From contig NZ_RDBL01000012.1 in NCBI RefSeq assembly GCF_008042035.1, forward strand, positions 62,001-126,000: 64,000 nucleotides of DNA, given 5' to 3'. A program made the translations under genes and the position numbers. Source of the DNA: Streptomyces sp. col6. Lineage in GTDB: Bacteria; Actinomycetota; Actinomycetes; Streptomycetales; Streptomycetaceae. How positions within the stretch are numbered: position 1 is the first letter of the stretch; each line of letters opens with the position of its first letter. Of this stretch, positions 17,221 to 26,311 are shown one piece after another. A model generated the notes under the pieces. The model was given only the letters and a program-made list of their open reading frames with translations, was not told the origin of the DNA and searched no databases.

Positions 17221-19011
17221 CTACGGGAAGGCGGGCTGGAGGCCCGCGTACACCCCGTGACGGCCCAGCAGCTCCTCGTGCGTACCGACCTCCGCGATCC
17301 GGCCGCCCTCCATGACCACGATGCGGTCGGCGCCCTGGATGGTGGAGAGGCGGTGGGCGACCACGAAGACGGTCCGGCCGTGCACCAGCCGGGACAGCGC
17401 CTCCTGCACCAGCGCCTCGGAACGGTTGTCCAGCGCCGAGGTCGCCTCGTCGAGCACCAGGACTCTCGGATCGCGGATCAGCGCCCTGGCGATGGCGAGC
17501 CGCTGCTTCTGGCCGCCGGAGAGCCGGGCGCCGCGCTCACCGACCACCGTGTCCAGGCCCTGGGGCAGGCGGCGCACGAACTCCATGGCGTTGGCGTCCT
17601 CCAGCGCGCTCAGCAGGGTCGCGTCGTCGGTGTGCCCCAGACCATAGGTGACGTTGTCGCGGATGCTGCCCTCGAAGAGGATCGACTCCTGAGGCACCAC
17701 CGAGAGGAACCGGCGGTAGCTGCGCAGGTCGAGCCCGGCCATGTCGGTGCCGTCGAGCAGGATGCGGCCGGAGGTCGGCCGGATGAACCCGATCAGGAGG
17801 TTGAGGACGGTCGACTTGCCCGCCCCCGAGGCGCCGACCAGGGCGATCGTCTCGCCCGGCCGCGCGGACAGCGTGAACCCGTCGACGGCGGGGGCGTCGT
17901 CGTACGCGAAGGCCACGTCCTCGAAGTCGATGCGGCCGGTGACCCGCTCCACCTGCGCCTTGCCCGCGTTGTGCTCCAGGTCGGGCGCCTGGAGCACCTC
18001 GCCCGCCGAACGCACCGACTCCAGCCCCTTGGTGAGGATGGGGGCGAGCCCGAGAAGGGTGGTCACCGAGCCGGTCAGCACGGTGAAGAAGGCGCTCAGC
18101 ATGACGACGTCACCGGCGGTGACCGGCATCCAGCCGTGGTACGCGACCAGCGCGGACCCGGTCAGGCAGAGCACGCCGAGGGTATTGAGGAGCACCCAGG
18201 CCAGTGAGCCGAAGCGGCCGTTGAGCATGTCCAGGCGCAGCCCGGCGGCGAACACCTGACGCAGCGAGCCGTCCACGCGCCCCAGCGCGGTCCGCTCCAG
18301 GCCGTGGGCGCGGGTGATGGGGATGAGGGTGGTCATCTCGCCGACGCGGGAGGACAACTGCTCGACCTCGCGGCGGAAGGACTCGTTGTGGCTGCGGAGC
18401 CGGCCGCGCAGCCTCATCACGAGGAACCCGGCGGCGGGGACGACGACCAGGAAGACGGGCAGGAAGGACGGCACCCGCAGACCGATGACCACGAGCCCGC
18501 CGACCAGGGTCACGACGGCGCCGAGCCCCATGTCGGCGCTCTGCTGCACCATCTGCTCCACGGCTTCGACGTCGCGGACCACCTTGGCCTGCAGCACGCT
18601 GGAGCTGACCCGGGCGTGGTAGCCGACGGACAGTTGCTGCATCCGGCGGCACAGGGCCGAGCGCAGGGTGATGCCCATGCGGCGGATGCTGCCGCCGAGG
18701 CACCGTACGTACCACTGATGCAGGGGGTAGTTGAGGACGAGGATGAACAGGAGGAGCCCGGTCGCCTTCCAGAGCTCGGACTCCGGGCCGTGCTGGACCA
18801 CCACGTCCAGCACGGTCGCGGTGATCAGCGGCAGCAGCCATATGGGGCTGTGCTTCACGGTGAAGAGGACGACGGCGAGGGCCAGACGGCCGCGGTCCGG
18901 GCGGAGGAGGAGGGCGAGCGTGCGGACCGGGTGTTCGCCGCGGTAGCGGTGGTCCAGGTGGTCGAAGGGCGCCAGGGATTCGGCGGAGGGTGGGGATACC
19001 GCTTTCTGCAT
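17221..19011 (-). CDS. ABC exporter, fused permease and ATPase (second copy)
   Basis: A half-size ABC exporter of 596 residues in the cell membrane. Hydrophobic helices occupy roughly residues 45-320. The ATPase domain has GASGAGKST (Walker A, about residue 390), LSGGQKQRLAIARAL (signature) and VLVLDEATSALDN (Walker B), then VAHRLSTIQ (H-loop). The motifs are all intact. It differs clearly from the exporter at 7.1 kb. The ATG at 19011 gives MQKAVSPPSAE; upstream sequence in the same frame looks non-coding. It lies 83 bases downstream of the BenE stop on the same strand, so co-transcription is possible but unsupported by overlap. Substrate unknown. Confidence 0.9.
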   Translation of the reverse strand: MQKAVSPPSAESLAPFDHLDHRYRGEHPVRTLALLLRPDRGRLALAVVLFTVKHSPIWLLPLITATVLDVVVQHGPESELWKATGLLLFILVLNYPLHQWYVRCLGGSIRRMGITLRSALCRRMQQLSVGYHARVSSSVLQAKVVRDVEAVEQMVQQSADMGLGAVVTLVGGLVVIGLRVPSFLPVFLVVVPAAGFLVMRLRGRLRSHNESFRREVEQLSSRVGEMTTLIPITRAHGLERTALGRVDGSLRQVFAAGLRLDMLNGRFGSLAWVLLNTLGVLCLTGSALVAYHGWMPVTAGDVVMLSAFFTVLTGSVTTLLGLAPILTKGLESVRSAGEVLQAPDLEHNAGKAQVERVTGRIDFEDVAFAYDDAPAVDGFTLSARPGETIALVGASGAGKSTVLNLLIGFIRPTSGRILLDGTDMAGLDLRSYRRFLSVVPQESILFEGSIRDNVTYGLGHTDDATLLSALEDANAMEFVRRLPQGLDTVVGERGARLSGGQKQRLAIARALIRDPRVLVLDEATSALDNRSEALVQEALSRLVHGRTVFVVAHRLSTIQGADRIVVMEGGRIAEVGTHEELLGRHGVYAGLQPAFP

Positions 19012-19094
19012 GGAACCATCCCACCGCGCGACCGATGCCCGGGGCAACCGTGTTCCACGGACAGGACACGGGGCGCGTGGGGGTTGGGAAACCG

Positions 19095-20324
19095 TCAGCG
19101 GACAGGGAGTTCGCGGGGCTGTTCCTCCGGCGCAGGGGCGGTACGGCCGGGGCGTCCCACGGAGGCGATCGCGCTGGTGACGAGGCCGGCCAGCAGGCCC
19201 CAGAACGCCGAGCCGATGCCCAGCAGCGTCACACCCGAGGCGGTGGCGAGGAAGGTGACCACGGCCGCCTCGCGTGACTCCTTCTCCGCGAGCGCCGAGG
19301 CCAGCGAGGACTCGATCGTCGCGAGCAGCCCGATCCCCGCGATCGCCAGGACGAGTTCGTGCGGCATGGCCGTGAGGAGTGAGGCGACGGTCGCCCCGAG
19401 CAGCCCCACGCAGAGATAGAAGAACCCGGCCCACATCGCCGCCAGATAGCGCTTGTCCCGGTCGGGGTGGGCCTCGTCACCCGTGCAGATCGCTGCCGTG
19501 ATGGCGGCGAGGTTGAGCCCGAACGCGCCGAAGGGCGCCAGCACCGCGTTGGCCGCTCCGGTCCAGGTCATCAGCGGTGACACCGGCACGTCGTAACCGG
19601 AACCGCGCAGCACGGCGACACCGGGCAGGTTCTGCGAGGCCATGGTGACGACGAACAGCGGAGCCCCGACACTGACGAGCACCTTCCAGTCGAACTCGGG
19701 CGCCGTGAAGACCGGGGTGGCCAGGGAGAGCTGGACCCGGTCCGGCTGCCAGCCACCGGTGAACAGCGTGGCCACCACCCCGACGGCGAGGGCCAGCAGC
19801 ACTGCGTAGCGCGGCTGCAGACGGCGGCCCAGCAGATAGACGACGAACATCGGGAAGGCGACCGCGAAGCTGTCGTGCATGGTGCTGAACAGGCCCATGC
19901 CGAACCGCAGCAGCACTCCGGCGAGCAGGGCTGCGGCCAGCGGCACGGGGATGCGGCTCATGACCCGGGCGAACCACCCCGTGACACCGCTCACCAGGAT
20001 CAGCACCGCCGAGAAGATGAACGCACCGACGGCCTGCGGCATGGACACCCCGGCCAGACCCGTCGTCAGAAGGGCCGCGCCCGGCGTCGACCACGCCGTC
20101 ACCACCGGCGCCCGGTACCGCAGCGACAGGCCGGCGCAGGTGCAGGCCAGGCCGAGGCCGAGCGCGAGCATCCAGGAGGAGATCTCCCGCGCGTCGGCCC
20201 CCGCCGCCTTCGCGGCGGTGAACACCAGCGCCGCCGAACTCGTGACCCCGACCATGACGGCGATCAGCCCGGCGGCTACGGCGGAGGGAGGCGCGGCCGA
20301 ACGTATACGGGTCAACGCGGACAT
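19095..20324 (-). CDS. benE: BenE-family benzoate:H+ symporter
   Basis: A polytopic membrane carrier of 409 residues with about twelve hydrophobic segments. The family signature appears in the first third (APVVTAWSTPGAALL), and FGLNLAAITAAICTGDEAHPD is characteristic of the second half. BenE proteins take up benzoate or related aromatic acids with protons, but no benzoate-degradation genes lie nearby, so the substrate could differ. The start at 20324 follows GGAAGTGG. It is divergent from an XRE-cupin regulator, and the 113-base gap contains two abutting palindromes, strongly suggesting local control by that regulator. Confidence 0.88.
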   Translation of the reverse strand: MSALTRIRSAAPPSAVAAGLIAVMVGVTSSAALVFTAAKAAGADAREISSWMLALGLGLACTCAGLSLRYRAPVVTAWSTPGAALLTTGLAGVSMPQAVGAFIFSAVLILVSGVTGWFARVMSRIPVPLAAALLAGVLLRFGMGLFSTMHDSFAVAFPMFVVYLLGRRLQPRYAVLLALAVGVVATLFTGGWQPDRVQLSLATPVFTAPEFDWKVLVSVGAPLFVVTMASQNLPGVAVLRGSGYDVPVSPLMTWTGAANAVLAPFGAFGLNLAAITAAICTGDEAHPDRDKRYLAAMWAGFFYLCVGLLGATVASLLTAMPHELVLAIAGIGLLATIESSLASALAEKESREAAVVTFLATASGVTLLGIGSAFWGLLAGLVTSAIASVGRPGRTAPAPEEQPRELPVR

Positions 20325-20355
20325 GAGTGAGCCACTTCCGGAAATGCGATGCGGT

Positions 20356-20387
20356 GTTCCGTATACGGAACGTTCTGTATGTGGAAC
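20356..20387. promoter_or_regulatory. Tandem operator between benE and XRE-cupin regulator
   Basis: The perfect 16-bp palindrome GTTCCGTATACGGAAC (20356-20371) is immediately followed by the imperfect copy GTTCTGTATGTGGAAC (20372-20387). A third partial copy sharing CGTATACG lies at 20302-20309, inside the first codons of benE. The layout is typical of autoregulated divergent pairs. Confidence 0.75.
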
Positions 20388-20437
20388 ACTAGAGATGCGG
20401 GCCGGTGCCCGTCAACCACGAAAGCGAGCGGGCGGCG

Positions 20438-20995
20438 ATGGGGCTGAACGAAGACGTCGGACGCAGGCTGCGGGCGCTGCGGAACGGCATGGACGTGTCG
20501 CTGTCGGAGCTGGCCAGGCGCTCCGGAGTCGGCAAGGGCACGCTCTCCGAGCTGGAGGGCGGCCGGCGCAACCCCACGCTGGAGACCCTGTACGCCCTCA
20601 CCACCGCCCTCGGCCGCCCCCTCAGCGCCGTGCTGAGCGACCCGCTGCCCGGCGGTGCCCCCGTCGAGAACCGGCCGGGCGTCTCGGGCAGCGCCGTCAC
20701 GGCGGTCCTGCTGGAACGGTACGAGGAGGGGGAGGCGGTCACCGACGTGTTCCGGGTGACCATTCGCGCCGGTGCGGTCCAGGAGTCGGAGGCCCATGTG
20801 CCGGGCACGACCGAGAGCCTGATGGTGCTGGCGGGCACCGCGGTCGTCGGGCTGCCCGGCGGCCTCGGCACGGTCGGGCCCGGGGACTCGGCGCGGTGGG
20901 AAGCCGACGCACCCCATGTCTACAGCGCGCCCGACGGTGACGTGCAGGGCATCCTCTTCGTGCGCAGCCCGGTGGCGGGGGAGCGGCGGAAGTGA
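20438..20995 (+). CDS. XRE-family regulator with cupin domain
   Basis: A DNA-binding regulator of 185 residues. An N-terminal helix-turn-helix spans about 8-62 (RLRALRNGMDVSLSELARRSGVGKGTLSELEGG) and a C-terminal cupin about 100-180 (MVLAGTAVVGLPGG) is expected to bind a small ligand. This architecture commonly controls transporter or amino-acid/polyamine genes. The ATG at 20438 is taken as start; a GTG at 20405 would add eleven residues that do not resemble the family. Divergent from benE, with a tandem palindromic operator between, so it probably represses benE and itself. Confidence 0.88.
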   Translation: MGLNEDVGRRLRALRNGMDVSLSELARRSGVGKGTLSELEGGRRNPTLETLYALTTALGRPLSAVLSDPLPGGAPVENRPGVSGSAVTAVLLERYEEGEAVTDVFRVTIRAGAVQESEAHVPGTTESLMVLAGTAVVGLPGGLGTVGPGDSARWEADAPHVYSAPDGDVQGILFVRSPVAGERRK

Positions 20996-21022
20996 CCGCC
21001 GTCGCCCCCGCCGGAGCGCCGC

Positions 21023-21607
21023 TCAGCCGAGCAGGTTGACCAGGCGGATGTAGCGGACCCAGTCCCAGTTCGGACCGGGGTCGGTGTGGTCGGTGCCCGG
21101 CACCTCGACGTGCCCGAGAATGTGGGCACGGTCCTTGGGGATCTTGTACCGGTTGCAGATGTTGGCCGTCAGCAGCGCCGACTGCTCGTACATGGCGTTG
21201 GTGAAGTACGAGGGCTGGTCCACCCACCCCTCGTGCTCGATACCGATGCTGCGGGTGTTGTAGTCCCAGTTCCCCGCGTGCCAGGCGACGTCCTTCTCCC
21301 GTACGCACTGGTCGATGTAACCGTCGCCCGAACGCACCACGTAGTGCGCCGAGACCTGCTTCGCCGGGTTCTGGAAGATCGACACCGTCTCGGAGAACGT
21401 CTCCTGGGTGACATGGATGATGACGAACTGGACGGGGTACGCCGAGGGCCGGGAGGACGCCGTGTAGTTGGACGTCGAAGCGGGAACCCAGTGCGCCGCC
21501 GGGTAGTCCGTCGCGGCCGTCGTCGCGGCGGTGGCCCGGACGGGGGCGGGGAGCAGCGCTCCGGCCGCGGCGACCACGGCGCCCTGGAGGATTCGTCTGC
21601 GTTCCAT
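21023..21607 (-). CDS. Secreted N-acetylmuramoyl-L-alanine amidase (Amidase_2)
   Basis: A zinc amidase that cuts the amide between muramic acid and L-Ala in peptidoglycan. 194 residues. The N-terminus MERRRILQGAVVAAAGALL with twin Arg suggests Tat or Sec export, cleavage near residue 26. The Amidase_2/PGRP fold shows FVIIHVTQET (zinc His65), SAHYVVRSGDGYIDQCV, IGIEHEGW, and GHVEVPGTDHTDPG, where H166 and D176 complete the zinc site with the same +10 spacing as AmpD. ATG 21607 follows AGGAG. No cell-wall-binding domain is present. It stands alone, suggesting a small remodelling or recycling enzyme. Confidence 0.9.
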   Translation of the reverse strand: MERRRILQGAVVAAAGALLPAPVRATAATTAATDYPAAHWVPASTSNYTASSRPSAYPVQFVIIHVTQETFSETVSIFQNPAKQVSAHYVVRSGDGYIDQCVREKDVAWHAGNWDYNTRSIGIEHEGWVDQPSYFTNAMYEQSALLTANICNRYKIPKDRAHILGHVEVPGTDHTDPGPNWDWVRYIRLVNLLG

Positions 21608-21836
21608 GCGTACTCCTGTGGGGGGTGGGGCGGGCAGGGGGATACGGATGGTGCGGTGCCGTGTACGGCCGCCGGGCGGCCCGTCCGGTGACCGGAACGG
21701 GCTGTCCGAAGTGCGGCCGAGTCCTGTGCGGGGCCCACCGTACGGGCGGCCCGCATGTCACGGAAGACGGCAGGATACCCAAATCCTGTTCATGGAAAGG
21801 GATGTGACGGGGTGTCGGAGCACCGTCCTCCCGCCG

Positions 21837-23174
21837 TCAGACGCCTTCCGCCTCCGCCCACGCGGCCGCCGGGTCGTCGTCCGCCGGCCCCGCCGGGAAC
21901 CACTGACCGCTCTCCCTCCGGTACGGGTACCAGCGCCCGTCCGGGCCGTACCGCAGCTGGAGGCCGCCGTCCGCGGAGGTCCAGCGGTTGTGCTCGGCCC
22001 GCAGCCGGGGCGCCTCGTCCTCCTCCCACGCCGCGGCCAGCCGCGTCCTGGCCCGCGCCAGGGCCTCGCCCTCCAGGGGCCGGTCCTCGTCGAGCACGGA
22101 CAGCGCGGTCGCGCCGCCGTACCGCCAGGCCGCGACGGCGGCCGGGAGCCCGGCGCGCGCACGCCCGGAGCCGGTCGCCAGCCGGTTCACTATCCACGGT
22201 TCGGGACGGGCGTCCGCGGCGAGCCGGACCGCGTCCTGGCGCACGGTCAGCCCCTCGGCCACCGGCCGCTGTCCGTGGCCCGGTGCCAGCGCCTCGGCCA
22301 GCATCCGGTGGGCGCGGGCCGCCGCGTCCCTCGCCAGCATCTCCAGCGCGGTCGGGTCCACGCCCGACCCGGGCTCGGTCTCCGTGTCGAGCGAAGGGGC
22401 CGCGCCCGGTGCCGCGGGAAGCTCCGGAGGCGCGGGCAGCGCGGGCAGGATGCCGCCTGTGGCGTACGCCTGCGCCGCCGGTACGCCGGTCGCCTCCGGG
22501 ACCGTCGCCCGCTCATCGGCACCGTCCGTGTCGTCCTGCGCCCCGGCCGGTGCCGCGATCCGCTCCTGCAGCTCGTCCAGCAGCCTGCGCTCACCGCGTC
22601 CCCGCATCAGCAGCAGCACGAACGGGTCCTGGTCGAGCAGCCGCGCGACCTGGTAGCACAGGGCGGCGGTGTGCGGGCAGTGGTCCCACGCCTCGCACGT
22701 GCACTCCGGTTCGAGGTCACCGATGCCCGGGAGCAGATCCATCCCGGCCGCCGCGGCGTCCTCGACCAGATGCGGTGGCATCTCCCGGTCGAGCAGCGCC
22801 GCGATGTGCCCCGCCCGCTCGGCCGCCATGCCCAGGAAGCGGTCCCACTCCTGCCCGTCCAGCTCCTGGAGCAGCACATCGCTGCGGTACGTGCTCCCGT
22901 CCCGGCCGCTCACCACGGCCGTGATCCGGCCGGGACGCACCGAAACGGCGCCGACGCGGCCCTCGCGGGCGAGCCTGCGCCCCTCCTTCAGCTGCTGGAG
23001 GTCCAGAGCGGTGTCCTCCAGCGCCTTCAGCCACGCCCTGCCCCACCACGAAGTGGCGAAACCACGGCCCGGGGCCGGGGGCAGGGCGGCAAAGGTCCGC
23101 TCCTGCTCGGATACCGCGTTCTCCCGCTCCTCGCCGCCGTCGGCGAAATCGTCGGCCTCGTATCCGTCCCTCAT
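21837..23174 (-). CDS. SWIM zinc-finger protein, partner of the SNF2 helicase
   Basis: A 445-residue protein with an intact SWIM motif C158-x-C160 ... C166-x-H168 (ECTCEAWDHCPHTAALCY). N-terminal to it is a conserved WWGRAWLKALE segment typical of bacterial SWIM proteins. Residues about 210-290 are a Pro/Ala/acid-rich linker, and the C-terminus has WYPYRRESGQWFPAGPA. SWIM domains bind DNA or proteins. Its ATG overlaps the SNF2 stop (ATGA), so the two are translationally coupled and very likely form one DNA-remodelling or repair unit. The exact role is not known to me. Confidence 0.85.
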   Translation of the reverse strand: MRDGYEADDFADGGEERENAVSEQERTFAALPPAPGRGFATSWWGRAWLKALEDTALDLQQLKEGRRLAREGRVGAVSVRPGRITAVVSGRDGSTYRSDVLLQELDGQEWDRFLGMAAERAGHIAALLDREMPPHLVEDAAAAGMDLLPGIGDLEPECTCEAWDHCPHTAALCYQVARLLDQDPFVLLLMRGRGERRLLDELQERIAAPAGAQDDTDGADERATVPEATGVPAAQAYATGGILPALPAPPELPAAPGAAPSLDTETEPGSGVDPTALEMLARDAAARAHRMLAEALAPGHGQRPVAEGLTVRQDAVRLAADARPEPWIVNRLATGSGRARAGLPAAVAAWRYGGATALSVLDEDRPLEGEALARARTRLAAAWEEDEAPRLRAEHNRWTSADGGLQLRYGPDGRWYPYRRESGQWFPAGPADDDPAAAWAEAEGV

Positions 23175-26140
23175 CGCGTCCCCCCTCGAAGCTCCACCAG
23201 ATCGGCCAGTTCTGCGTCGCTCAGCTCGGTCAGCGCGCTCTCGCCGGACCCCAGCACGGCATCCGCCAGCCCCTGCTTGCGTGCGAGCATGTCCGCGATC
23301 CGGTCCTCGATCGTCCCCTCGGCGATCAGCCGGTGGACCTGCACCGGCTGCGTCTGCCCGATCCGGTACGCGCGGTCGGTGGCCTGCGCCTCGACCGCCG
23401 GGTTCCACCAGCGGTCGAAGTGCACCACATGGCCCGCCCGGGTCAGGTTGAGCCCCGTGCCCGCGGCCTTCAGCGACAGCAGGAACACGGGCGCCTCACC
23501 CGCCTGGAACCGGTTCACCATCGCCTCCCGCGCGGCGACCGGTGTGCCGCCGTGCAGGAACTGCGTCCCGATGCCGCGCACCGCCAGATGCCTCTCCAGC
23601 AGCCGGGCCATCGCGACGTACTGCGTGAACACAAGGACTCCGGCGCCTTCGGCCACCATGGTGTCGAGCAGTTCGTCGAGCAGTTCCAGCTTCCCGGAAC
23701 GGCCTGTGATGCGCGGCTCCTCCTCCTTGAGGTACTGCGCAGGGTGATTGCAGATCTGCTTGAGCGAGGTCAGCAGCTTCACCACGAGGCCGCGCCTGGC
23801 CATGCCGTCGGACTCCGCGATCGCCGCCAGCGTCTCGCGCACCACCGCCTCGTAGAGCCCCGCCTGCTCCGGCGTCAGCGACACCGCCCGGTCCGTCTCC
23901 GTCTTCGGCGGCAGCTCCGGGGCGATGCCGGGGTCGGACTTGCGCCGGCGCAACAGGAACGGACGCACCAGCGCGCCGAGCCGCTCGGCCGCCGCCGGGT
24001 CGCCGCCCTCCACCGCACGGGCGTACCGGGTGCGGAACGTGCCGAGCCGGCCCAGCAGTCCGGGCGTGGTCCAGTCGAGGATCGCCCACAGCTCGGACAG
24101 GTTGTTCTCGACCGGGGTGCCGGTCAGGGCCACCCGCGCCCCGGCGCCGATGGTACGCAGCGCGCGGGCCGTCGCCGAGTACGGGTTCTTCACGTGCTGC
24201 GCCTCGTCCGCGACGACCATGCCCCAGCGCGCCGCGGTGAGCCTCGGCGCGTCCAGCCGCATCGTGCCGTACGTGGTGAGGACGAAGCCGTTCTCCGCGA
24301 GGTCCTCCAGGCTGCGGGAGGCGCCGTGGAAGCGGCGTACCGGGGTGCCGGGGGCGAACTTCTCGATCTCGCGCTGCCAGTTGCCCATCAACGAGGTCGG
24401 GCAGACCACGAGGGTGGGCCCGGCGCCGCCTTCGAGGGTCTGGCGGTGCAGGTGCAAGGCGATCAGGGTGATCGTCTTGCCGAGCCCCATGTCGTCGGCG
24501 AGGCAGCCGCCCAGTCCGAGCGAGGTCATGGTGTGCAGCCAGTTCAGACCGCGGAGCTGATAGTCCCGCAGGGTCGCCGTCAGCGCGGCCGGCTGACCGA
24601 CCGCCGGCTCGTCCTCGCGCCGGGCGGCGGGGTCGGCGACCCGCTCGCGCAGCTGTTCCAGCCAGCCCGTCGCCCGGACCTCGACCCGTCGGCCGTCCAC
24701 CTCGGCGGATCCCGTCAGGGCCGCGCCCAGCGCGTCGATCGGGGCGACCTTGCGGTCCTGGGTCTCCCGGGCGCGCCGCGCCTCGTCGGGATCGATGAGC
24801 ACCCACTGGTCGCGCAGCCGTACGAGCGGCCTTCCCGCCTCGGCCAGCCGGTCCAGCTCCTCACGGCTGAGCTGGTGGTCCCCGAGCGCGAACCACCAGT
24901 TGAAGGTCAGCAGGGCATCGGACGAGAGCAGCGGCGCCGCGTCCGACGCGGTCCGCGCCAGGCCCCGGGGCGCCCCCCCGTCCTCCTCCTCGCCGTCCGG
25001 TCCGATCACCGCGCGCGCCGTGAGCTTGCGGGCAGTCAGCTCCCGGGGCCAGTGGACCTGGACCCCCGTCGCGGAGAGCGCCCGCGCGGCGCCGCCCAGC
25101 AGTTCGGTGATCTCCTCGTCGGCCGGCTCCACCGCGTCGGGCACGGCCGCCGACAGCAGCGGGGTCAGCGGCGGCCAGGCGCGGGCCGCCCGGCGCAGCA
25201 TCAGCAGGGCGTCCATCCGGGCACGCGGGCCGAAGGCCGCCGCTGCCGGACCGCCGCCCGCCCAGATCTCGGCGGCGTCGGCGACCACGGCCGGATCGCT
25301 GACGCTGTGGATCTGCGGAACCACGCGGAACGAAGGCAGGGCCTGCCCCTCGTCGTCCCGGTCGAGTCCCCGCACCTCGACGCGCAGCGACAGGCGTACG
25401 CCCGCGTCATGGCCGGCCGCGACGTCGGCGGCCCAGGCACGGTGGCCGGGCAGCCGCTGCGGCTCCGGTGCGGTGAACGCGTCGGAGCCCGCGGCGAGCG
25501 GCGCGGCGGGGCTCCGGGGCAGGCAGTCGGCGACCGCGTCGAGGAACGCCCGTACCAGCCGCTCGGGTTCGGGCAGGAGCAGCGGGCGGGCCGCCGCGTC
25601 CAGGGGCACGGCGTGGGCCGTGGGCGGCATGGAGGCGGCCAGGTCGCGGATGCGCGCGAGGTCGCCCGCGGTCAGGGGCGCGGCCCGCCAGGTGTCGTGG
25701 TCCGTCGCGCTCAGGCCCGGCAGGAGCAGACCCCGGGCGGCGAACTGAAGGGCCAGGAGCCCTGCCGCGCCCCAGAACGCGACGGCTTCGGAGGCGTGGG
25801 CCGCTGCTCGCGCACGCGTCAGCACGGGCAGCGCCTCACCCACCGACAGCAGCCGCGCCGGAACTTCGTACGGCAGGGCATCGGCACCGGCCACCGTCAG
25901 ACCGGCCGTTTCGCCGGGGCCGTCGGGCGGGTTGCTGCCGTCGGGGTGCCAGAAGGCGAGGCGGCCGGTGCGGGAGGGGTCCGAGGGCAGGAAGACCGCG
26001 GAACAGCCGGCGAGTGCGGAGATCTCGGAGAGCGAAGCGGGGGAGAGGCTGTGCACAGCGATGTCAGAGTCCTCAAATTTGACTAGTCGGCCGAGGTCGC
26101 CGAGGGTACCCCAACTCGCACAGCGAGGGGCTTCCTTCAT
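23171..26140 (-). CDS. SNF2-family DEAD/DEAH-box helicase
   Basis: A large DNA translocase of about 989 residues. The N-terminal half (about 1-480) resembles the bacterial SNF2-associated domain. The ATPase core includes DYQLRGLNWLHTM, Walker A DDMGLGKT (about 547), Walker B DEAQH (about 643) and LTGTPVEN. The second RecA lobe includes LVFTQYVAM, LKAAGTGLNLTRAGHVVHFDRWWNPAVEAQATDRAYRIGQ. Bacterial members are implicated in transcription recycling and repair. The start is uncertain: ATG at 26140 has AGGTCACAG upstream, but codons 19-30 are unusually AT-rich, so a downstream GTG could be the true start. The frame stays open far upstream, antisense to the desaturase. Coupled to the SWIM gene. 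Confidence 0.9.
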   Translation of the reverse strand: MKEAPRCASWGTLGDLGRLVKFEDSDIAVHSLSPASLSEISALAGCSAVFLPSDPSRTGRLAFWHPDGSNPPDGPGETAGLTVAGADALPYEVPARLLSVGEALPVLTRARAAAHASEAVAFWGAAGLLALQFAARGLLLPGLSATDHDTWRAAPLTAGDLARIRDLAASMPPTAHAVPLDAAARPLLLPEPERLVRAFLDAVADCLPRSPAAPLAAGSDAFTAPEPQRLPGHRAWAADVAAGHDAGVRLSLRVEVRGLDRDDEGQALPSFRVVPQIHSVSDPAVVADAAEIWAGGGPAAAAFGPRARMDALLMLRRAARAWPPLTPLLSAAVPDAVEPADEEITELLGGAARALSATGVQVHWPRELTARKLTARAVIGPDGEEEDGGAPRGLARTASDAAPLLSSDALLTFNWWFALGDHQLSREELDRLAEAGRPLVRLRDQWVLIDPDEARRARETQDRKVAPIDALGAALTGSAEVDGRRVEVRATGWLEQLRERVADPAARREDEPAVGQPAALTATLRDYQLRGLNWLHTMTSLGLGGCLADDMGLGKTITLIALHLHRQTLEGGAGPTLVVCPTSLMGNWQREIEKFAPGTPVRRFHGASRSLEDLAENGFVLTTYGTMRLDAPRLTAARWGMVVADEAQHVKNPYSATARALRTIGAGARVALTGTPVENNLSELWAILDWTTPGLLGRLGTFRTRYARAVEGGDPAAAERLGALVRPFLLRRRKSDPGIAPELPPKTETDRAVSLTPEQAGLYEAVVRETLAAIAESDGMARRGLVVKLLTSLKQICNHPAQYLKEEEPRITGRSGKLELLDELLDTMVAEGAGVLVFTQYVAMARLLERHLAVRGIGTQFLHGGTPVAAREAMVNRFQAGEAPVFLLSLKAAGTGLNLTRAGHVVHFDRWWNPAVEAQATDRAYRIGQTQPVQVHRLIAEGTIEDRIADMLARKQGLADAVLGSGESALTELSDAELADLVELRGGTR

Positions 26141-26311
26141 CTGTGACCTGTGCCACTCGATGGCGCCGTGGTGGTGCGTGCCGGTACGGGTGGACCCCCG
26201 GGCCGGCAGGGGGCTGGCACCACCCCACCCCGGGTGGTGGCGCCATGGTTCCCCAGACCTCTCCCACCGTACGTTTCCTGAGGTCGGAGCGGATTCGAGA
26301 CCGGAGACACC

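Noticed and set aside
19095..20324. A benzoate-degradation island around benE
   Set aside because: No ring-hydroxylating dioxygenase, ben, cat or pca gene lies nearby. benE appears with its regulator only.
26160..26246. A dyad ATGGCGCC...GGCGCCAT before the desaturase as an operator
   Set aside because: The arms are 8 bp and 70 bases apart, and GGCGCC is a common GC-rich palindrome. No further support.
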